Of a stretch of 40,002 bases of DNA, positions 1 through 9,206 are shown piece after piece (position 1 is the first letter of the stretch; every line of letters starts with the position of its first letter). The DNA comes from Nitrospinota bacterium (GTDB taxonomy: Bacteria; Nitrospirota; Nitrospiria; Nitrospirales; UBA8639). Position numbers and translations under genes: made by a program. The notes beneath the pieces are model-generated. The model saw only the letters and a program-made list of their open reading frames with translations. It searched no databases and was not told the DNA's origin. Location of the stretch: contig JACZVJ010000013.1 in assembly GCA_022572725.1 (NCBI GenBank), positions 1 through 40,002 of the forward strand. The letters run 5' to 3'.

Positions 1-89
1 CGATTGCGATGGAGCAGGGGTTACGGTTTGCGGTGCGGGAGGGGGGACGGACAGTCGGAGCGGGGGTGGTGACGGAGATTGTGGAATAA
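1..89 (+). CDS. tuf: Elongation factor Tu, C-terminal end (partial)
   Basis: The first 89 bases read in frame to a TAA at 87-89. They encode the last residues of EF-Tu: the stretch LRFAVREGGRTVGAGVV followed by TEIVE matches the very conserved end of EF-Tu domain III. The protein delivers aminoacyl-tRNA to the ribosome as a GTP complex. The gene runs off the left edge. Its place directly before rpsJ is the usual str/S10 junction, so the str operon (rpsL-rpsG-fusA) probably lies upstream, which is inference. Confidence 0.93.
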   Translation, partial: IAMEQGLRFAVREGGRTVGAGVVTEIVE

Positions 90-101
90 GGGGGCACGCA
101 G

Positions 102-413
102 GTGAGTGTGGAACAGCGTATCCGTATCCGGTTAAAGGGGTTTGACTATCGGGTGCTCGACCAATCGGCAAGGGAGATCGTTGAGACGGTCAAGCTCACG
201 GGAGCGAGAATCGCCGGTCCTATACCGTTGCCGACACGAATTGAAAAAATTACGATTCAGCGGTCAACCCATACCGACAAGAAATCGAGAGAGCAATTTG
301 AGATTCGGACGCATCAACGATTACTGGACATTATGGAGCCGACGCCCGACACGATGGATGCCTTAATGAAGTTAAACCTGGCAGCCGGGGTGGATGTGGA
401 AATAAAGCTTTAA
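102..413 (+). CDS. rpsJ: 30S ribosomal protein S10
   Basis: This is a 103-residue protein of normal S10 length with the family signature [17 protein letters not shown] near the start and the [18 protein letters not shown] segment in the middle. S10 sits in the 30S head and also acts as NusE in antitermination complexes. The start is GTG at 102, with the purine-rich stretch AAGGGGG at 88-94 as ribosome-binding site; a second GTG at 108 is less well spaced. It is the first gene of the S10 block, 12 bases after tuf. Confidence 0.97.
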   Translation: MSVEQRIRIRLKGFDYRVLDQSAREIVETVKLTGARIAGPIPLPTRIEKITIQRSTHTDKKSREQFEIRTHQRLLDIMEPTPDTMDALMKLNLAAGVDVEIKL

Positions 414-464
414 GAACGGTGGGTCCCTGGACCAGTGTGTTGAAGGGAGATGGTGGAATTTTCG

Positions 465-1091
465 ATGGCGAGCGGATTGATCGGACGGAAATTGGGCATG
501 ACTCAAGTGTATGATGGAGATCGCCGGCTCCTTCCCGTGACCGTGATTGAGGCAGGTCCTTGTGGAGTGACCGCCATTAGGACACGGGAACGTAATGGCT
601 ACGATGCGGTCCAGTTGGGATTTGAAGAGGTCCAGGAACGGAAGCTCACCAAATCTCAGATCGGGCACCTACGGGCAACCGGTCAATCCCGGCTTTGGAG
701 ATTCCTTCAGGAATTTCGGAGTGTGAGGACGTGTCAGATAAAAGATATCCTGAAGGTCGATCTGTTTGAGAAAGGTGAATTCGTGCATGTGCAAGGGACC
801 TCAAAAGGCAAGGGCTTTCAGGGGGTCATGAAACGGCACAACTTTGGTGGGGGCCCTGCCTCCCATGGTTCAATGTTTCACCGGGCGCCGGGGTCCATAG
901 GGAGTAGCTCCTTTCCTTCAAGAGTATTGAAAAATAAAAAATTGCCTGGCCATATGGGAAACCGACGGGTCACCGTGAAGAAGCTCAGAGTGGTAGACGT
1001 CCGGGTCGAAGAAAACCTGCTGTTGGTTTCCGGTGCCATTCCAGGGCCAACAGGTGGCTTAGTTCTCATTCGCAAGCTTGCTGGGGGATAG
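465..1091 (+). CDS. rplC: 50S ribosomal protein L3
   Basis: The protein shows the L3 opening SGLIGRKLGMTQVY, the central VQGTSKGKGFQGVMKRH loop that reaches toward the peptidyl transferase centre, and the GHMGNRRVTVKKL motif. L3 is one of the first proteins to assemble on 23S rRNA. I chose ATG 465 (208 residues) because L3 proteins begin M-x-S/G-L-I-G-R-K, and because the in-frame ATG at 450 has its purine stretch only about 2 bases away. The 450 start would add five residues. Confidence 0.95.
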   Translation: MASGLIGRKLGMTQVYDGDRRLLPVTVIEAGPCGVTAIRTRERNGYDAVQLGFEEVQERKLTKSQIGHLRATGQSRLWRFLQEFRSVRTCQIKDILKVDLFEKGEFVHVQGTSKGKGFQGVMKRHNFGGGPASHGSMFHRAPGSIGSSSFPSRVLKNKKLPGHMGNRRVTVKKLRVVDVRVEENLLLVSGAIPGPTGGLVLIRKLAGG

Positions 1092-1097
1092 CCGAGG

Positions 1098-1721
1098 ATG
1101 CTCACGTTCGAAGTCCTTGATGAGCAAAAGCGTCGAGTTGACTCGATTGAGATCGGAACGGGCGTCTTTGATGTGGAGCCCTCTCCAGAGGTCGTACATT
1201 CCGCGGTGGTGATGCAACGGGCATCGACTCGTCAGGGAACCGCTTCTACCCTGGGTCGGGGCGAGGTCCGCGGCAGCGGGCGAAAGCCTTGGAAGCAGAA
1301 GCATACCGGGCGGGCCCGGGCGGGGTCGATTCGCTCACCCATTTGGCGGCATGGCGGCATCGTGTTTGGTCCTCGTCCGCGGAAATATGGGTTTTCCCTT
1401 CCCCAAAAAATGTATCGGGTGGCCTTACAGAGCGCGTTGGCTTCCAAAAGATCTTCGGGAGAATTGTTGGTCCTCTCGGGCCTGTCCCTCCCTGAAGCGA
1501 AAACCCGTCACCTGGTTAAAGTCCTGACTCAGTTGGGACTGACAGGAAAGACGCTGATTGTTGTTGGAGAAGAGTTCCCCGATGTGATGCGTGCGGCCCG
1601 GAACCTACGGGGTGTCAAAGTGGTTCATCCCCAAGAGCTAAATGTTTATGACATCCTATGGCATGATGCGTTGCTTGTGCTCAGGGACCAAATGCCCAAG
1701 ATTCAGGAATTGTGGTTGTGA
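1098..1721 (+). CDS. rplD: 50S ribosomal protein L4
   Basis: This 207-residue L4 contains the exit-tunnel loop region with RQGTASTLGRGEVRGSGRKPWKQK split over residues about 45-70, followed by GRARAGSIRSPIWRHGG and the VFGPRPRKY signature. L4 binds domain I of 23S rRNA and lines the exit tunnel. In enterobacteria it also represses its own operon, but no such leader is visible here. Its last codons overlap the start of rplW, which suggests translational coupling. Confidence 0.95.
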   Translation: MLTFEVLDEQKRRVDSIEIGTGVFDVEPSPEVVHSAVVMQRASTRQGTASTLGRGEVRGSGRKPWKQKHTGRARAGSIRSPIWRHGGIVFGPRPRKYGFSLPQKMYRVALQSALASKRSSGELLVLSGLSLPEAKTRHLVKVLTQLGLTGKTLIVVGEEFPDVMRAARNLRGVKVVHPQELNVYDILWHDALLVLRDQMPKIQELWL

Positions 1722-2011
1722 AACGCGACCCGTTTGATATTTTAATCAAACCGCTCCTGACCGAAAAAATTACTTCTCTTCAGGAGCATGCCAATCGGGT
1801 GGCCTTTGTCGTGCGGAGTGATGCGAATCGAATTGATATCCGGCGTGCTATTGAATCAGCGCTGAAAGTGAAGGTGAAGTCCGTGAATGTCATGAATGTG
1901 ATGGGGAAACGGAAACGCCAGGGGAAATTTGTTGGGAACCGACCAAGTTGGAAGAAAGCTATCGTGACCCTCAAGGAAGGCGAAAAACTCGAGTTGTATG
2001 AAAGTGCCTAG
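1718..2011 (+). CDS. rplW: 50S ribosomal protein L23
   Basis: This is a 97-residue L23 with the conserved opening DPFDILIKPLLTEK and the C-terminal KRKRQGKFVGNRPSWKKAIV segment. L23 lies at the tunnel exit, where trigger factor and SRP dock. The start is GTG at 1718, which shares bases with the rplD stop (GTGA) and has AGGA at 1705-1708 nine bases upstream. An in-frame GTG at 1712 is possible but too close to that site. Confidence 0.93.
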   Translation: MKRDPFDILIKPLLTEKITSLQEHANRVAFVVRSDANRIDIRRAIESALKVKVKSVNVMNVMGKRKRQGKFVGNRPSWKKAIVTLKEGEKLELYESA

Positions 2012-2079
2012 TCGGTAAAATTAATGGTCGGGAATCGACGGATAGGGTGGGAATGTAGGCGAAGAAGGGACGACCACGT

Positions 2080-2910
2080 ATGGGAATAAAGAAATACCGG
2101 CCCACTTCCCCTGGGCGGCGGGGCATGACGGCCGTGACCGGAGAAGAATTAACCCGTGAACGGCCAACAAAGAGCCTCACTGAATTTCATTCCCGGCCCG
2201 GTGGTCGAAATAATAATGGCCGTATTACCAGCCGGTATAAAGGGGGTGGCCATAAACGGCTTTTCCGACGGATTGACTTTAAGCGGGACAAAGCCGGAGT
2301 GCCCGCGAAGGTGGCTCGATTGGAATACGATCCCAACCGGTCGGCAAGAATTGCTTTATTGCATTACCTTGATGGGGAGAAACGGTATATTCTCGCACCC
2401 GTCGGGTTGGAGCTTGGGGCCATCCTCCAATCCGGACCTGGGTCTGAAATCATTCCGGGGAATGCTCTTCCCTTATCCGGAATTCCCTTGGGAACCACTA
2501 TTCATAATGTCGAAATGAAGCCTGGCAAAGGAGGGCAATTAGCGAGAAGTGCCGGTGCCTTTGCCCAGGTGATGGGGCGTGATGGCAAGTATGTGCAAGT
2601 TCGTCTCACCTCTGGGGAAATGCGTCGCATCCTGGGAACGTGCATGGCAACGGTGGGGCAGGTGGGAAATTTGGATCATGGGAATGTGACGATTGGGAAG
2701 GCTGGTCGGTCTCGATGGATGGGACGCCGTCCCCACGTGCGGGGAGTTGCGATGAATCCGGTTGACCACCCTCATGGGGGTGGTGAAGGAAAGGCTGGGC
2801 AAGGCAATCCCCACCCGGTATCTCCGTGGGGCCAGCCCACCAAAGGGTTTAAAACTCGGAAGAAGAAAAAGCCCTCGTCTCGGTACATCATTTCTCGTCG
2901 TAAAAAATAA
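2080..2910 (+). CDS. rplB: 50S ribosomal protein L2
   Basis: This is a 276-residue protein of standard L2 length. The N-terminal part has [14 protein letters not shown] and the [20 protein letters not shown] rRNA-binding segment. The C-terminal part has the invariant [17 protein letters not shown] loop with the histidine important for peptidyl transferase activity. The Lys/Arg-rich tail ends [14 protein letters not shown]. It lies between rplW and rpsS in canonical S10 order, with ATG at 2080 after a purine-rich AAGGGA. Confidence 0.97.
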   Translation: MGIKKYRPTSPGRRGMTAVTGEELTRERPTKSLTEFHSRPGGRNNNGRITSRYKGGGHKRLFRRIDFKRDKAGVPAKVARLEYDPNRSARIALLHYLDGEKRYILAPVGLELGAILQSGPGSEIIPGNALPLSGIPLGTTIHNVEMKPGKGGQLARSAGAFAQVMGRDGKYVQVRLTSGEMRRILGTCMATVGQVGNLDHGNVTIGKAGRSRWMGRRPHVRGVAMNPVDHPHGGGEGKAGQGNPHPVSPWGQPTKGFKTRKKKKPSSRYIISRRKK

Positions 2911-2928
2911 AGGTGGTAGGGGGGTCCT

Positions 2929-3216
2929 ATGCCGCGGTCTGTTCATAAAGGTCCGTTTGTTGATACCCACTTGGCAAAGAAAGTGGAAAGGATGAATGAA
3001 ACTCGGGAGCACAAACTGATCAAGACCTGGTCGAGGAGATCGACTGTGGTGCCGGATATGATTGGCCTTACCTTTGCGGTCCACAATGGCAAGAAGTTCA
3101 TTCCAGTGTATATTACGGAAAACATGGTAGGCCATAAACTTGGCGAATTCTCTCCGACTCGTTTTTTCAAAGGCCACGGTCATGCGAGAACGGAAAAGTC
3201 GGTCGCTCTAAAATAG
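2929..3216 (+). CDS. rpsS: 30S ribosomal protein S19
   Basis: The 95-residue product begins [15 protein letters not shown] and carries the S19 signature [19 protein letters not shown] followed by [14 protein letters not shown]19 forms a complex with S13 in the 30S head and contacts tRNA and the intersubunit bridges. It starts at ATG 2929 after GGGGGGTCCT and lies 18 bases after rplB. Confidence 0.96.
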   Translation: MPRSVHKGPFVDTHLAKKVERMNETREHKLIKTWSRRSTVVPDMIGLTFAVHNGKKFIPVYITENMVGHKLGEFSPTRFFKGHGHARTEKSVALK

Positions 3217-3285
3217 GCAAGAGGATCCCTTGTCCAGGTGGGGTAGGAGGCTGGGACCGGGGATAGGGGGTGGAGAGTGCCTGGG

Positions 3286-3633
3286 ATGTCTGAAGCCAAA
3301 GCGGTTTTGCGGTTTGTGAGGATGGCTCCACGAAAGGTGAGAATGGTGGTCGACCTTATTCGGGGGCGGGATGTTCCTGACGCTCTGAGTATCCTGAAGT
3401 ATCTCCCCCGGTCTGCAGCCAAAGTAGTTGACCAGCTTCTTCGCTCTTCTGTGGCCAATGCTGGCCAAAAGGAATTGGGAGGTCCGGAATCCCTCAGGAT
3501 CGTGCGCGCGTATGTTGATGGGGGGCCCACCCTCAAACGGTTCCGCGCCAGGTCCATGGGGAAGGCCAATTCCATAAAAAAAAGAACGAGCCACATTACA
3601 ATTGTGGTGGCACCTTCAGAAACTCCTTCCTAG
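3286..3633 (+). CDS. rplV: 50S ribosomal protein L22
   Basis: The product contains EAKAVLRFVRMAPRKVRMVVDLIRG broken over residues about 3-27 and the C-terminal loop region PTLKRFRARSMGKANSI, where L22 lines the exit tunnel. I take ATG 3286 (115 residues) because L22 homologues begin with a short M-x-A-K-A leader and GGAG lies at 3272-3275. A GTG at 3277 would add three residues and cannot be excluded. Confidence 0.94.
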   Translation: MSEAKAVLRFVRMAPRKVRMVVDLIRGRDVPDALSILKYLPRSAAKVVDQLLRSSVANAGQKELGGPESLRIVRAYVDGGPTLKRFRARSMGKANSIKKRTSHITIVVAPSETPS

Positions 3634-3702
3634 GGTTTTGTCCGGTCATGGGAGGGGTTAGGGTTACGTTTCTTGAAATCACAATTTAGGTAGGTTCAGT
3701 GT

Positions 3703-4368
3703 ATGGGGCATAAAACTCACCCCTTTGGCTTTCGTCTCGGGTATACCCGAACATGGAATTCTCGATGGTATGCCAAAAAAGATTTCGTGAAGCTCCTTCA
3801 TGAGGATATCCAAATTCGGAAGATTGTGAAATCCAGGCTTTATCATGCCGGGATTTCCCGAGTGGAAATCGAGCGGTCTGGAAATCAAGTAAAGGTGATT
3901 ATTCACACTGCCCGGCCGGGGATCATCATTGGGCGGAAAGGGGCGGAGGTGGATAAGCTGAAGGCTTTGCTAGAGCAGCAATATGGCCGGGAAGTCTATA
4001 TCACGGTTCAAGAGATCAAAAAACCTGAACTTGATGCGCAGCTGGTGGCTGAAAATATTGCCCTTCAGCTTGAAAAACGGGTGGCATTCCGTCGGGCAAT
4101 GAAACGAAGCGTGGCTGCGGCCCTCCGTCTTGGTGCCCAAGGTATTCGGGTGGCCTGTGCCGGCCGGCTTGGTGGAAATGAAATTGCTCGAACAGAGTGG
4201 TATCGCGAGGGACGCGTTCCTCTCCATACCCTCCGAGCGGATGTAGAATATGGATTTGCGGAAGCCCATACCCAGATGGGACAGATTGGTGTGAAAACCT
4301 GGATTTATAAAGGGGAAGCTGAATTACCCTCAGCGAAAAAGACCGAGCCGATGTTGAACCTTCTTTAA
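3703..4368 (+). CDS. rpsC: 30S ribosomal protein S3
   Basis: The 221-residue protein starts [16 protein letters not shown] and has the KH-domain motif [15 protein letters not shown] (residues about 74-88). The C-terminal S3 domain contains [21 protein letters not shown]3 forms part of the mRNA entry channel and its helicase activity. It stands in the usual rplV-rpsC-rplP order; 69 bases separate it from rplV. Confidence 0.96.
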   Translation: MGHKTHPFGFRLGYTRTWNSRWYAKKDFVKLLHEDIQIRKIVKSRLYHAGISRVEIERSGNQVKVIIHTARPGIIIGRKGAEVDKLKALLEQQYGREVYITVQEIKKPELDAQLVAENIALQLEKRVAFRRAMKRSVAAALRLGAQGIRVACAGRLGGNEIARTEWYREGRVPLHTLRADVEYGFAEAHTQMGQIGVKTWIYKGEAELPSAKKTEPMLNLL

Positions 4369-4414
4369 CGTTGAGTGCGTTAAAGGGGGTGGATGATTCC
4401 CGAGGAGAAGTTCC

Positions 4415-4834
4415 GTGCTAGCTCCCAAGAAAGTGAAATATCGAAAAGTCCAAAAAGGGCGAATGCGGGGAAAGGCTTACCGCGGGGGTGAAGTGGCTTT
4501 CGGGGAGTTTGGACTCAAGGTGCTGGAACCCGGCCGAATCACGGCCAGACAGATCGAAGCTGCGCGTATTGCGATGACCCGTCATGTCAAACGGGGTGGG
4601 CGAATTTGGACCCGCATTTTTCCAGATAAACCTCTGACCAAAAAGCCTGCGGAAGTCCGTATGGGAAAAGGGAAAGGCAGTCCAGAATTGTGGGTAGCCG
4701 TGGTGAAACCGGGTCGTATTCTTTATGAGATGGACGATGTGACCCTAGCGGTGGCTAAAGAGGCGTTTCGGCTTGCCGGACATAAGTTGCCGCTCGCAAC
4801 GAGATTTGTGGTTCGTGGGGAGCTTCCCGGGTAA
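4415..4834 (+). CDS. rplP: 50S ribosomal protein L16
   Basis: This 139-residue protein opens with [11 protein letters not shown] and shows the L16/L10e features [22 protein letters not shown] and [18 protein letters not shown]16 organises the A-site region of the 50S subunit. The start is GTG at 4415, with GAGGAG at 4400-4405 nine bases upstream. Confidence 0.95.
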   Translation: MLAPKKVKYRKVQKGRMRGKAYRGGEVAFGEFGLKVLEPGRITARQIEAARIAMTRHVKRGGRIWTRIFPDKPLTKKPAEVRMGKGKGSPELWVAVVKPGRILYEMDDVTLAVAKEAFRLAGHKLPLATRFVVRGELPG

Positions 4835-4847
4835 CAGGGGTCGTTTG

Positions 4848-5054
4848 GTGGACACCAAGGAGCTGAGAGTCATGGAACCGGTGGAACTCGCAGAGAAGGT
4901 TCGCCAACTCAAGCAGGAGCTTTTTCATCTGCGCTGTCAGCTTGCCATGGGTCGCATTGAAAATTCTATGCGGGTTCGTCAAGTGAGGCGTGATGTTGCT
5001 AGAACCAAAACCATTCTCAGGGAAAAAGAGTTGATGAAGCGCGGGGCCGAATAA
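4848..5054 (+). CDS. rpmC: 50S ribosomal protein L29
   Basis: This is a small 68-residue protein reading MDTKELRVMEPVELAEKV, then the L29 signature LKQELFHLRCQLAMGRIEN and an Arg/Lys-rich helix with RRDVARTKTILREKE. L29 sits at the exit tunnel beside L23. The start is GTG at 4848 with AGGGG seven bases upstream. The open frame reaches further into rplP, but that part does not resemble L29. Thirteen bases separate it from rplP. Confidence 0.92.
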   Translation: MDTKELRVMEPVELAEKVRQLKQELFHLRCQLAMGRIENSMRVRQVRRDVARTKTILREKELMKRGAE

Positions 5055-5069
5055 GGGCCTTCCAGAGGC

Positions 5070-5351
5070 ATGATGGCAGGAATGCGACAAGGACGACGAG
5101 TCTTTTACGGAAAAGTCGTTAGCGACAAGATGCATAAGACCGTGGTCGTTGCGGTCACAAGGTTGGTTTCCCATCCCTTGTATGGAAAGGTGCTTCGTCG
5201 CGTAACCAAGTTAAAGGCTCATGATGAAAATAATGAGTCGCGACTCGGGGACCGGGTCAAGATCGTCCATACCCGGCCCTTGAGTAAAGAAAAGTTTTGG
5301 CGTGTTGTGGAGATTATGGAACGAGGAGAAACAGCGCGGGAAAAAATGTAA
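5070..5351 (+). CDS. rpsQ: 30S ribosomal protein S17
   Basis: The 93-residue product has the S17 core [19 protein letters not shown] (OB-fold) and the C-terminal [20 protein letters not shown] motif. S17 is a primary 16S rRNA binding protein. The start region is ambiguous because ATGs occur at 5070, 5073 and 5082. AGAGG at 5064-5068 fits the second or third better than the first. Only about four N-terminal residues are affected. Confidence 0.95.
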   Translation: MMAGMRQGRRVFYGKVVSDKMHKTVVVAVTRLVSHPLYGKVLRRVTKLKAHDENNESRLGDRVKIVHTRPLSKEKFWRVVEIMERGETAREKM

Positions 5352-5460
5352 ATCTTTAATTGGCCATCCCGCATACAGGCCGTCAGTGTTGCCCTGGCCC
5401 TTGGGGGATCACTGTGGAAACGGAACCCTGAGAAAATGATGAGCCCAGAGACCGAGAACG

Positions 5461-5829
5461 ATGATTCAGATCTATAGCTATTTGGATGTTGCTGACAATT
5501 CGGGAGCGAAGAGTGTTCGGTGTTTTCATGTTTTAGGGGGAACCGGACGTCGGTATGGTGGTTTGGGGGATATTATCGTGGTGTCGGTCCGGGAGTCGAT
5601 TCCTAAGGCTGCCGTCAAAAAAGGAGATGTCGTCAAAGCGGTGATTGTTCGTACCAAAAAAGGTTCCCGGCGGGAAGATGGGTCTTATATCAAGTTTGAT
5701 CGGAATGCCTGTGTCTTGGTGAATCCTCAGGGTGATCCCATAGGGACTCGTATTTTTGGTCCCGTGGCTCGGGAATTACGAAAAAAGAAATTCATGAAAA
5801 TTATTTCTCTCGCCCCCGAAGTCATTTAG
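5461..5829 (+). CDS. rplN: 50S ribosomal protein L14
   Basis: This is a 122-residue protein of exact L14 length with [17 protein letters not shown] and the [20 protein letters not shown] signature, ending in [20 protein letters not shown]14 contributes to intersubunit bridges. A 109-base gap separates it from rpsQ, one of the larger spacers in this block. I see no convincing promoter or terminator in that gap. Confidence 0.97.
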   Translation: MIQIYSYLDVADNSGAKSVRCFHVLGGTGRRYGGLGDIIVVSVRESIPKAAVKKGDVVKAVIVRTKKGSRREDGSYIKFDRNACVLVNPQGDPIGTRIFGPVARELRKKKFMKIISLAPEVI

Positions 5830-5865
5830 GTCGGAGCTGGAAAGAATGGGAAATCGCCCCCGAAC

Positions 5866-6198
5866 ATGAACAGGAAGACCAAAATAAAAAAAGGGGATAC
5901 CGTCATCGTGATTGCCGGGCGGGAACGGGGAAAGGTTGGAAAGGTACTGGTGGTCCGGCCTGTAGAACAGAAAATTACCGTGGAAAAATTGAACATTATT
6001 AAGCGACATACCAAACCGACCCCGAAAAATCGGCAGGGTGGCATTTTGGAACGCGAGTCGCCTTTCGCCATTTCCAATGTGATGCTGTATTCCGAAAGCC
6101 TCCAGCGGGCGTCGAGGGTCAGTCTCAAGGTGTTGGAAGGCGGCCGGAAGGTGAGGGTGCTCAAGAAAAGCCCCGAAGAAGTGTTGGATAAAGTGTGA
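5866..6198 (+). CDS. rplX: 50S ribosomal protein L24
   Basis: The 110-residue protein begins with [20 protein letters not shown], a KOW motif, and continues with [17 protein letters not shown], both typical of L24. L24 initiates 50S assembly by binding the 5' end of 23S rRNA. Its TGA stop overlaps the rplE start by one base (TGATG), so the two genes are probably translationally coupled. Confidence 0.96.
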   Translation: MNRKTKIKKGDTVIVIAGRERGKVGKVLVVRPVEQKITVEKLNIIKRHTKPTPKNRQGGILERESPFAISNVMLYSESLQRASRVSLKVLEGGRKVRVLKKSPEEVLDKV

Positions 6199-6803
6199 TG
6201 AAAAAGAAAGTCACGCCAGGTCCAAAAGAACAAGGTGTGGAACCGTCATCCAAAGAGGGTTCCCCTGCCCGCTTGAAGGTGCTCTACCACCAGGAAGTCC
6301 TTCCCAGGATGATGAAGGAATTTTCCTTCCGCAATCCTATGCAGGTCCCTCGCTTGGAACGAATCGTGTTGAATGTGGGTATGGGTGAGGCTGTCCAGAA
6401 TGTGAAACTGCTTGATGGTGCGGTGGCGGAGCTCGCATTGATTACTGGGCAGAAACCAGTGGTCACCCGCGCGAAAAAAGCCATCGCTGGCTTTAAGCTT
6501 CGACAGGGAATGCCCATCGGGGCCAAAGTCACTCTCAGAAGCAGTCAAATGTATGAATTCCTGGATCGGCTTGTGAACGTGGCATTGCCTCGAATTCGCG
6601 ATTTCCGCGGGGTGTCTCCGAAAGCGTTTGATGGTCGCGGAAATTATACCTTGGGGCTCAAGGAGCAGCTCACCTTTCCGGAAATAAAGTATGATGATGT
6701 GGCGTCGATTCATGGAATGGATATTACGATTGTAACCAGCGCGAAAAGAAATGATGAGGCGAAGTCACTTTTAGGTCACCTGGGAATGCCCTTTGGGTCC
6801 TGA
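6198..6803 (+). CDS. rplE: 50S ribosomal protein L5 with N-terminal extension
   Basis: The core begins at [18 protein letters not shown] and contains [16 protein letters not shown], the [18 protein letters not shown] segment and the [16 protein letters not shown]-like motif (here [16 protein letters not shown]). L5 binds 5S rRNA and contacts P-site tRNA. Read from ATG 6198 it has about 24 extra, mostly polar residues before the usual L5 start. An in-frame GTG at 6237 would shorten the extension. ATG 6198 overlaps the rplX stop by one base, which favours it. A GTG at 6195 is also in frame. Confidence 0.94.
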   Translation: MKKKVTPGPKEQGVEPSSKEGSPARLKVLYHQEVLPRMMKEFSFRNPMQVPRLERIVLNVGMGEAVQNVKLLDGAVAELALITGQKPVVTRAKKAIAGFKLRQGMPIGAKVTLRSSQMYEFLDRLVNVALPRIRDFRGVSPKAFDGRGNYTLGLKEQLTFPEIKYDDVASIHGMDITIVTSAKRNDEAKSLLGHLGMPFGS

Positions 6804-6839
6804 GTGGGCACTGTCACGGCTGTCCTGTTGGAGTAGGGA

Positions 6840-7025
6840 ATGGCGCGGAAAGCATTAAAAATTAAGGCAGCAGCCTCACCCAAGTTTGCTGTCCGACGGT
6901 ACAATCGGTGCCCTCTCTGTGGACGGGTGAGGGGGTTTTTGCGGCGTTTTCACATGTGTAGAATTTGTTTTCGCTTTCATAGCCTTCGAGGCAATATTCC
7001 TGGGGTCACCAAATCAAGCTGGTAA
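6840..7025 (+). CDS. rpsZ: 30S ribosomal protein S14, zinc-binding type (type Z)
   Basis: This is a 61-residue short-form S14 with two Cys pairs, CPLC and CRIC, that form the zinc ribbon. The C-terminus [11 protein letters not shown] is diagnostic of the type Z form. S14 helps assemble the 30S head. The gene holds the usual rpsN position between rplE and rpsH. Presence of the C+ form means the ribosome here depends on zinc at this site; a zinc-free paralogue elsewhere cannot be judged. Confidence 0.96.
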   Translation: MARKALKIKAAASPKFAVRRYNRCPLCGRVRGFLRRFHMCRICFRFHSLRGNIPGVTKSSW

Positions 7026-7093
7026 AACTGTTGGATAGGAGTGGAGGCCACCGCCCTGTCCTTTATTTTCTATTTTATGTTGTGGTGTAACGG

Positions 7094-7498
7094 ATGAGCG
7101 CGACGGATCCTATTGCCGATCTCTTCACCCGCATCCTCAATTCGACAAAAAGAGGGCATGAGACGGTCATGATTCCAGCCTCCAGGTTTAAGGCCAATGT
7201 CTTAGGGGTGTTTCAAGCGGAAGGGTTTATCGGGGGCTACGAGGAGGTGACGGTTGATACACACCCTGCGTTCCAAGTGAAATTGCGATATCTCGGTGGG
7301 CGAGAGAAAAAGTCCCTGATTACAGGGATTCGACGGGTCAGTAAGCCAGGTCGCCGGGTTTATGTGGGGAAAACGGAAATACCCCGTGTGATGGGGGGGC
7401 TTGGGGTTGCCCTGCTCTCGACCTCCAAGGGAGTGGTGACGGATCGAGAAGCAAGAAAAAGTGGGGTCGGGGGCGAGGTGTTGGGTTTAATCTGGTAG
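7094..7498 (+). CDS. rpsH: 30S ribosomal protein S8
   Basis: The 134-residue protein begins MSATDPIADLFTRILNS, typical for S8, and ends with GVVTDREARKSGVGGEVLGLIW, covering the conserved S8 C-terminal motif (STxxGVxTDxEAR). S8 binds the central domain of 16S rRNA; in E. coli it also represses the spc operon. It lies 68 bases after rpsZ in canonical spc order. Confidence 0.96.
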   Translation: MSATDPIADLFTRILNSTKRGHETVMIPASRFKANVLGVFQAEGFIGGYEEVTVDTHPAFQVKLRYLGGREKKSLITGIRRVSKPGRRVYVGKTEIPRVMGGLGVALLSTSKGVVTDREARKSGVGGEVLGLIW

Positions 7499-7543
7499 CT
7501 GCATCTGAGTTCTTGGTGAGCCGGGAGCCTAAAGCGGGGAAGC

Positions 7544-8083
7544 ATGTCACGGATCGGACGAAAGCCCATTCCCATTACCTCTGGAGTTGAAGTGAAAGTG
7601 GTGGATCGGCATGTTTCCATTAAGGGTCCACTGGGGCAACTGGGGTGGGAGCTGGAGGAAGGAGTCCACGTTGTTGTCGAGAATGGGTCCGTCCAGGTTG
7701 AACGGTCAGAGGATTCGTCAACCCTGCGCGCACTCCATGGTTTGACCCGAGCTGAGCTGAGTAATCTGGTAGAAGGCGTCACGAAAGGATTTGAGCGGAC
7801 GCTCGAATTATCTGGGGTTGGGTATCGAGCTCAGGTTCAAGGGCAAACCTTGGTGTTGAATGTAGGATTTTCGCATCCTGTTTCAGTGACGGTTCCCACA
7901 GGCGTTCAGGCCACAGTGGAGAAACAAACTGTCATATCGCTTCGGGGAATCGATAAACGGCTCGTCACCCAGGTTGCGGCAACTATTCGAGGCATTCGTC
8001 CACCGGAGGTGTACAAGCTAAAGGGAATTAAGTATTCAGGGGAAACCTTGATTAAGAAAGCTGGCAAGGCTGGGAAGAAGTAG
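7544..8083 (+). CDS. rplF: 50S ribosomal protein L6
   Basis: This is a 179-residue L6 with MSRIGRKPIPI at the start and two duplicated L6 domains. The hallmark sits near residues 155-165: the sequence RGIRPPEVYKLKGIKY contains the RxPEPYKGKGI-like L6 signature. It binds 23S rRNA near the sarcin-ricin loop. ATG 7544 follows an AGCGGGGAAG purine stretch. Confidence 0.96.
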   Translation: MSRIGRKPIPITSGVEVKVVDRHVSIKGPLGQLGWELEEGVHVVVENGSVQVERSEDSSTLRALHGLTRAELSNLVEGVTKGFERTLELSGVGYRAQVQGQTLVLNVGFSHPVSVTVPTGVQATVEKQTVISLRGIDKRLVTQVAATIRGIRPPEVYKLKGIKYSGETLIKKAGKAGKK

Positions 8084-8092
8084 AGGGGGTGA

Positions 8093-8458
8093 GTGGGCCA
8101 GTTTAGCAAACGTCGAAGATTTGAACGGCGAAAAGTCCGTGTAAGGAAAAGGGTTCAGGGGACGTTAAACCGTCCGCGACTCAATGTGTCTCGAAGTAAT
8201 GCTCATATTTATGCCCAGATTATTGATGATACGCTTGGTCGGACTCTCGCTTCTGCTTCCTCTCTGGACCCAGGCCTTCGCAGCCAGTTGAAGTCTGGGA
8301 GTACCAGAGAGGCTGCCAAGGCTGTGGGACAGTTGTTGGCGGAGAGAGCAAAGGTGGTTCACATCTCGACCGTTGTCTTTGATCGGGGTGGTCGCCTCTA
8401 CCATGGACGGGTGAAGGCTTTAGCTGAAGCCTCACGCGGTGGAGGTCTTCAATTTTAG
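8093..8458 (+). CDS. rplR: 50S ribosomal protein L18
   Basis: The product (121 residues) has [21 protein letters not shown] split over residues about 11-31, the [12 protein letters not shown] strand and [20 protein letters not shown] near the end. All are L18 hallmarks. L18 binds 5S rRNA. The start is GTG at 8093, ten bases after the rplF stop, with AGAGGGGG just upstream. Confidence 0.95.
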   Translation: MGQFSKRRRFERRKVRVRKRVQGTLNRPRLNVSRSNAHIYAQIIDDTLGRTLASASSLDPGLRSQLKSGSTREAAKAVGQLLAERAKVVHISTVVFDRGGRLYHGRVKALAEASRGGGLQF

Positions 8459-8478
8459 TCGAGGAGGAGTAAGGGCAG

Positions 8479-8976
8479 GTGCGGGCCAATCCAGAAGAGC
8501 TGAGCTTAAAAGATAAGCTGGTAACCATTAATCGGGTAGCCAAAGTGGTCAAGGGAGGGAAACGGTTTTCCTTTTGTGCGCTTGTGGTGGTGGGAGACGG
8601 TCAGGGTTGGGTCGGGGTGGGAAAAGGGAAAGCGACCGAGGTGCCTCCTGCGATTGCTAAGGCGGTCGGGCACGCGAAGAAGCACCTTATCTATGTTCCC
8701 CTCAAAAATGGAAGTATTCCTCACGACGTGCATGGATATTTCGGGGCGGAGCATGTTCTCATGAAGCCGGCGAGGGAAGGGACGGGGATCATCGCTGGGG
8801 GCGCTGTTCGGGCGATGCTGGAAGTCCTAGGTGCCCGCAATATCGTTGCCAAGACTTTAGGGCGAGGAAACCCCTTTAATGTCGTCCGTGCCACGCTTGA
8901 GGGTCTTACCCGATTGAAGGACCCCGGAGAGGTGAGGAAAATCCGCCAGATGGCTGTAGGTGAGGTGTCCTCATAG
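8479..8976 (+). CDS. rpsE: 30S ribosomal protein S5
   Basis: The 165-residue protein shows the S5 double-stranded-RNA-binding-like N domain ([30 protein letters not shown]) and the C domain with [18 protein letters not shown] and the conserved [20 protein letters not shown]5 acts in decoding fidelity beside S4. The start is GTG at 8479 after the GGAGGAGTAAGGG ribosome-binding stretch. Confidence 0.96.
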   Translation: MRANPEELSLKDKLVTINRVAKVVKGGKRFSFCALVVVGDGQGWVGVGKGKATEVPPAIAKAVGHAKKHLIYVPLKNGSIPHDVHGYFGAEHVLMKPAREGTGIIAGGAVRAMLEVLGARNIVAKTLGRGNPFNVVRATLEGLTRLKDPGEVRKIRQMAVGEVSS

Positions 8977-8999
8977 CAAAGGCAAAGCTGGGTAGGCAC

Positions 9000-9206
9000 G
9001 TGTCGACATTTCAAAAAACTCAAGAGGCTTCTTTAATATCCATCACCCTCAAGCATAGTCCTGTTGGGCGGCCCTACCGGCAAAGATTGGTCCTCAAGGG
9101 GCTGGGTCTTCGCCGGCTACATCAAACGGTGCAACGCCCCCAAACTCCTCAGGTCTTGGGACTCATTGATAAGGTGAAACACCTGGTCGAAGTCACCCCA
9201 GCATGA
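9000..9206 (+). CDS. rpmD: 50S ribosomal protein L30
   Basis: This 68-residue L30 has [31 protein letters not shown] and the terminal [13 protein letters not shown]. The N-terminus is about ten residues longer than the common form. It starts with GTG at 9000 after GGTAGG. Its stop overlaps the rplO start as ATGA (9203-9206). It occupies the normal site between rpsE and rplO. Confidence 0.93.
   Translation: MSTFQKTQEASLISITLKHSPVGRPYRQRLVLKGLGLRRLHQTVQRPQTPQVLGLIDKVKHLVEVTPA

Noticed and set aside
2539-3183. Long - strand open frame (about 214 codons) opposite rplB and rpsS
   Set aside because: It is antisense to two unmistakable ribosomal protein genes, its translation resembles no family, and such shadows are common in this G+C-rich block.
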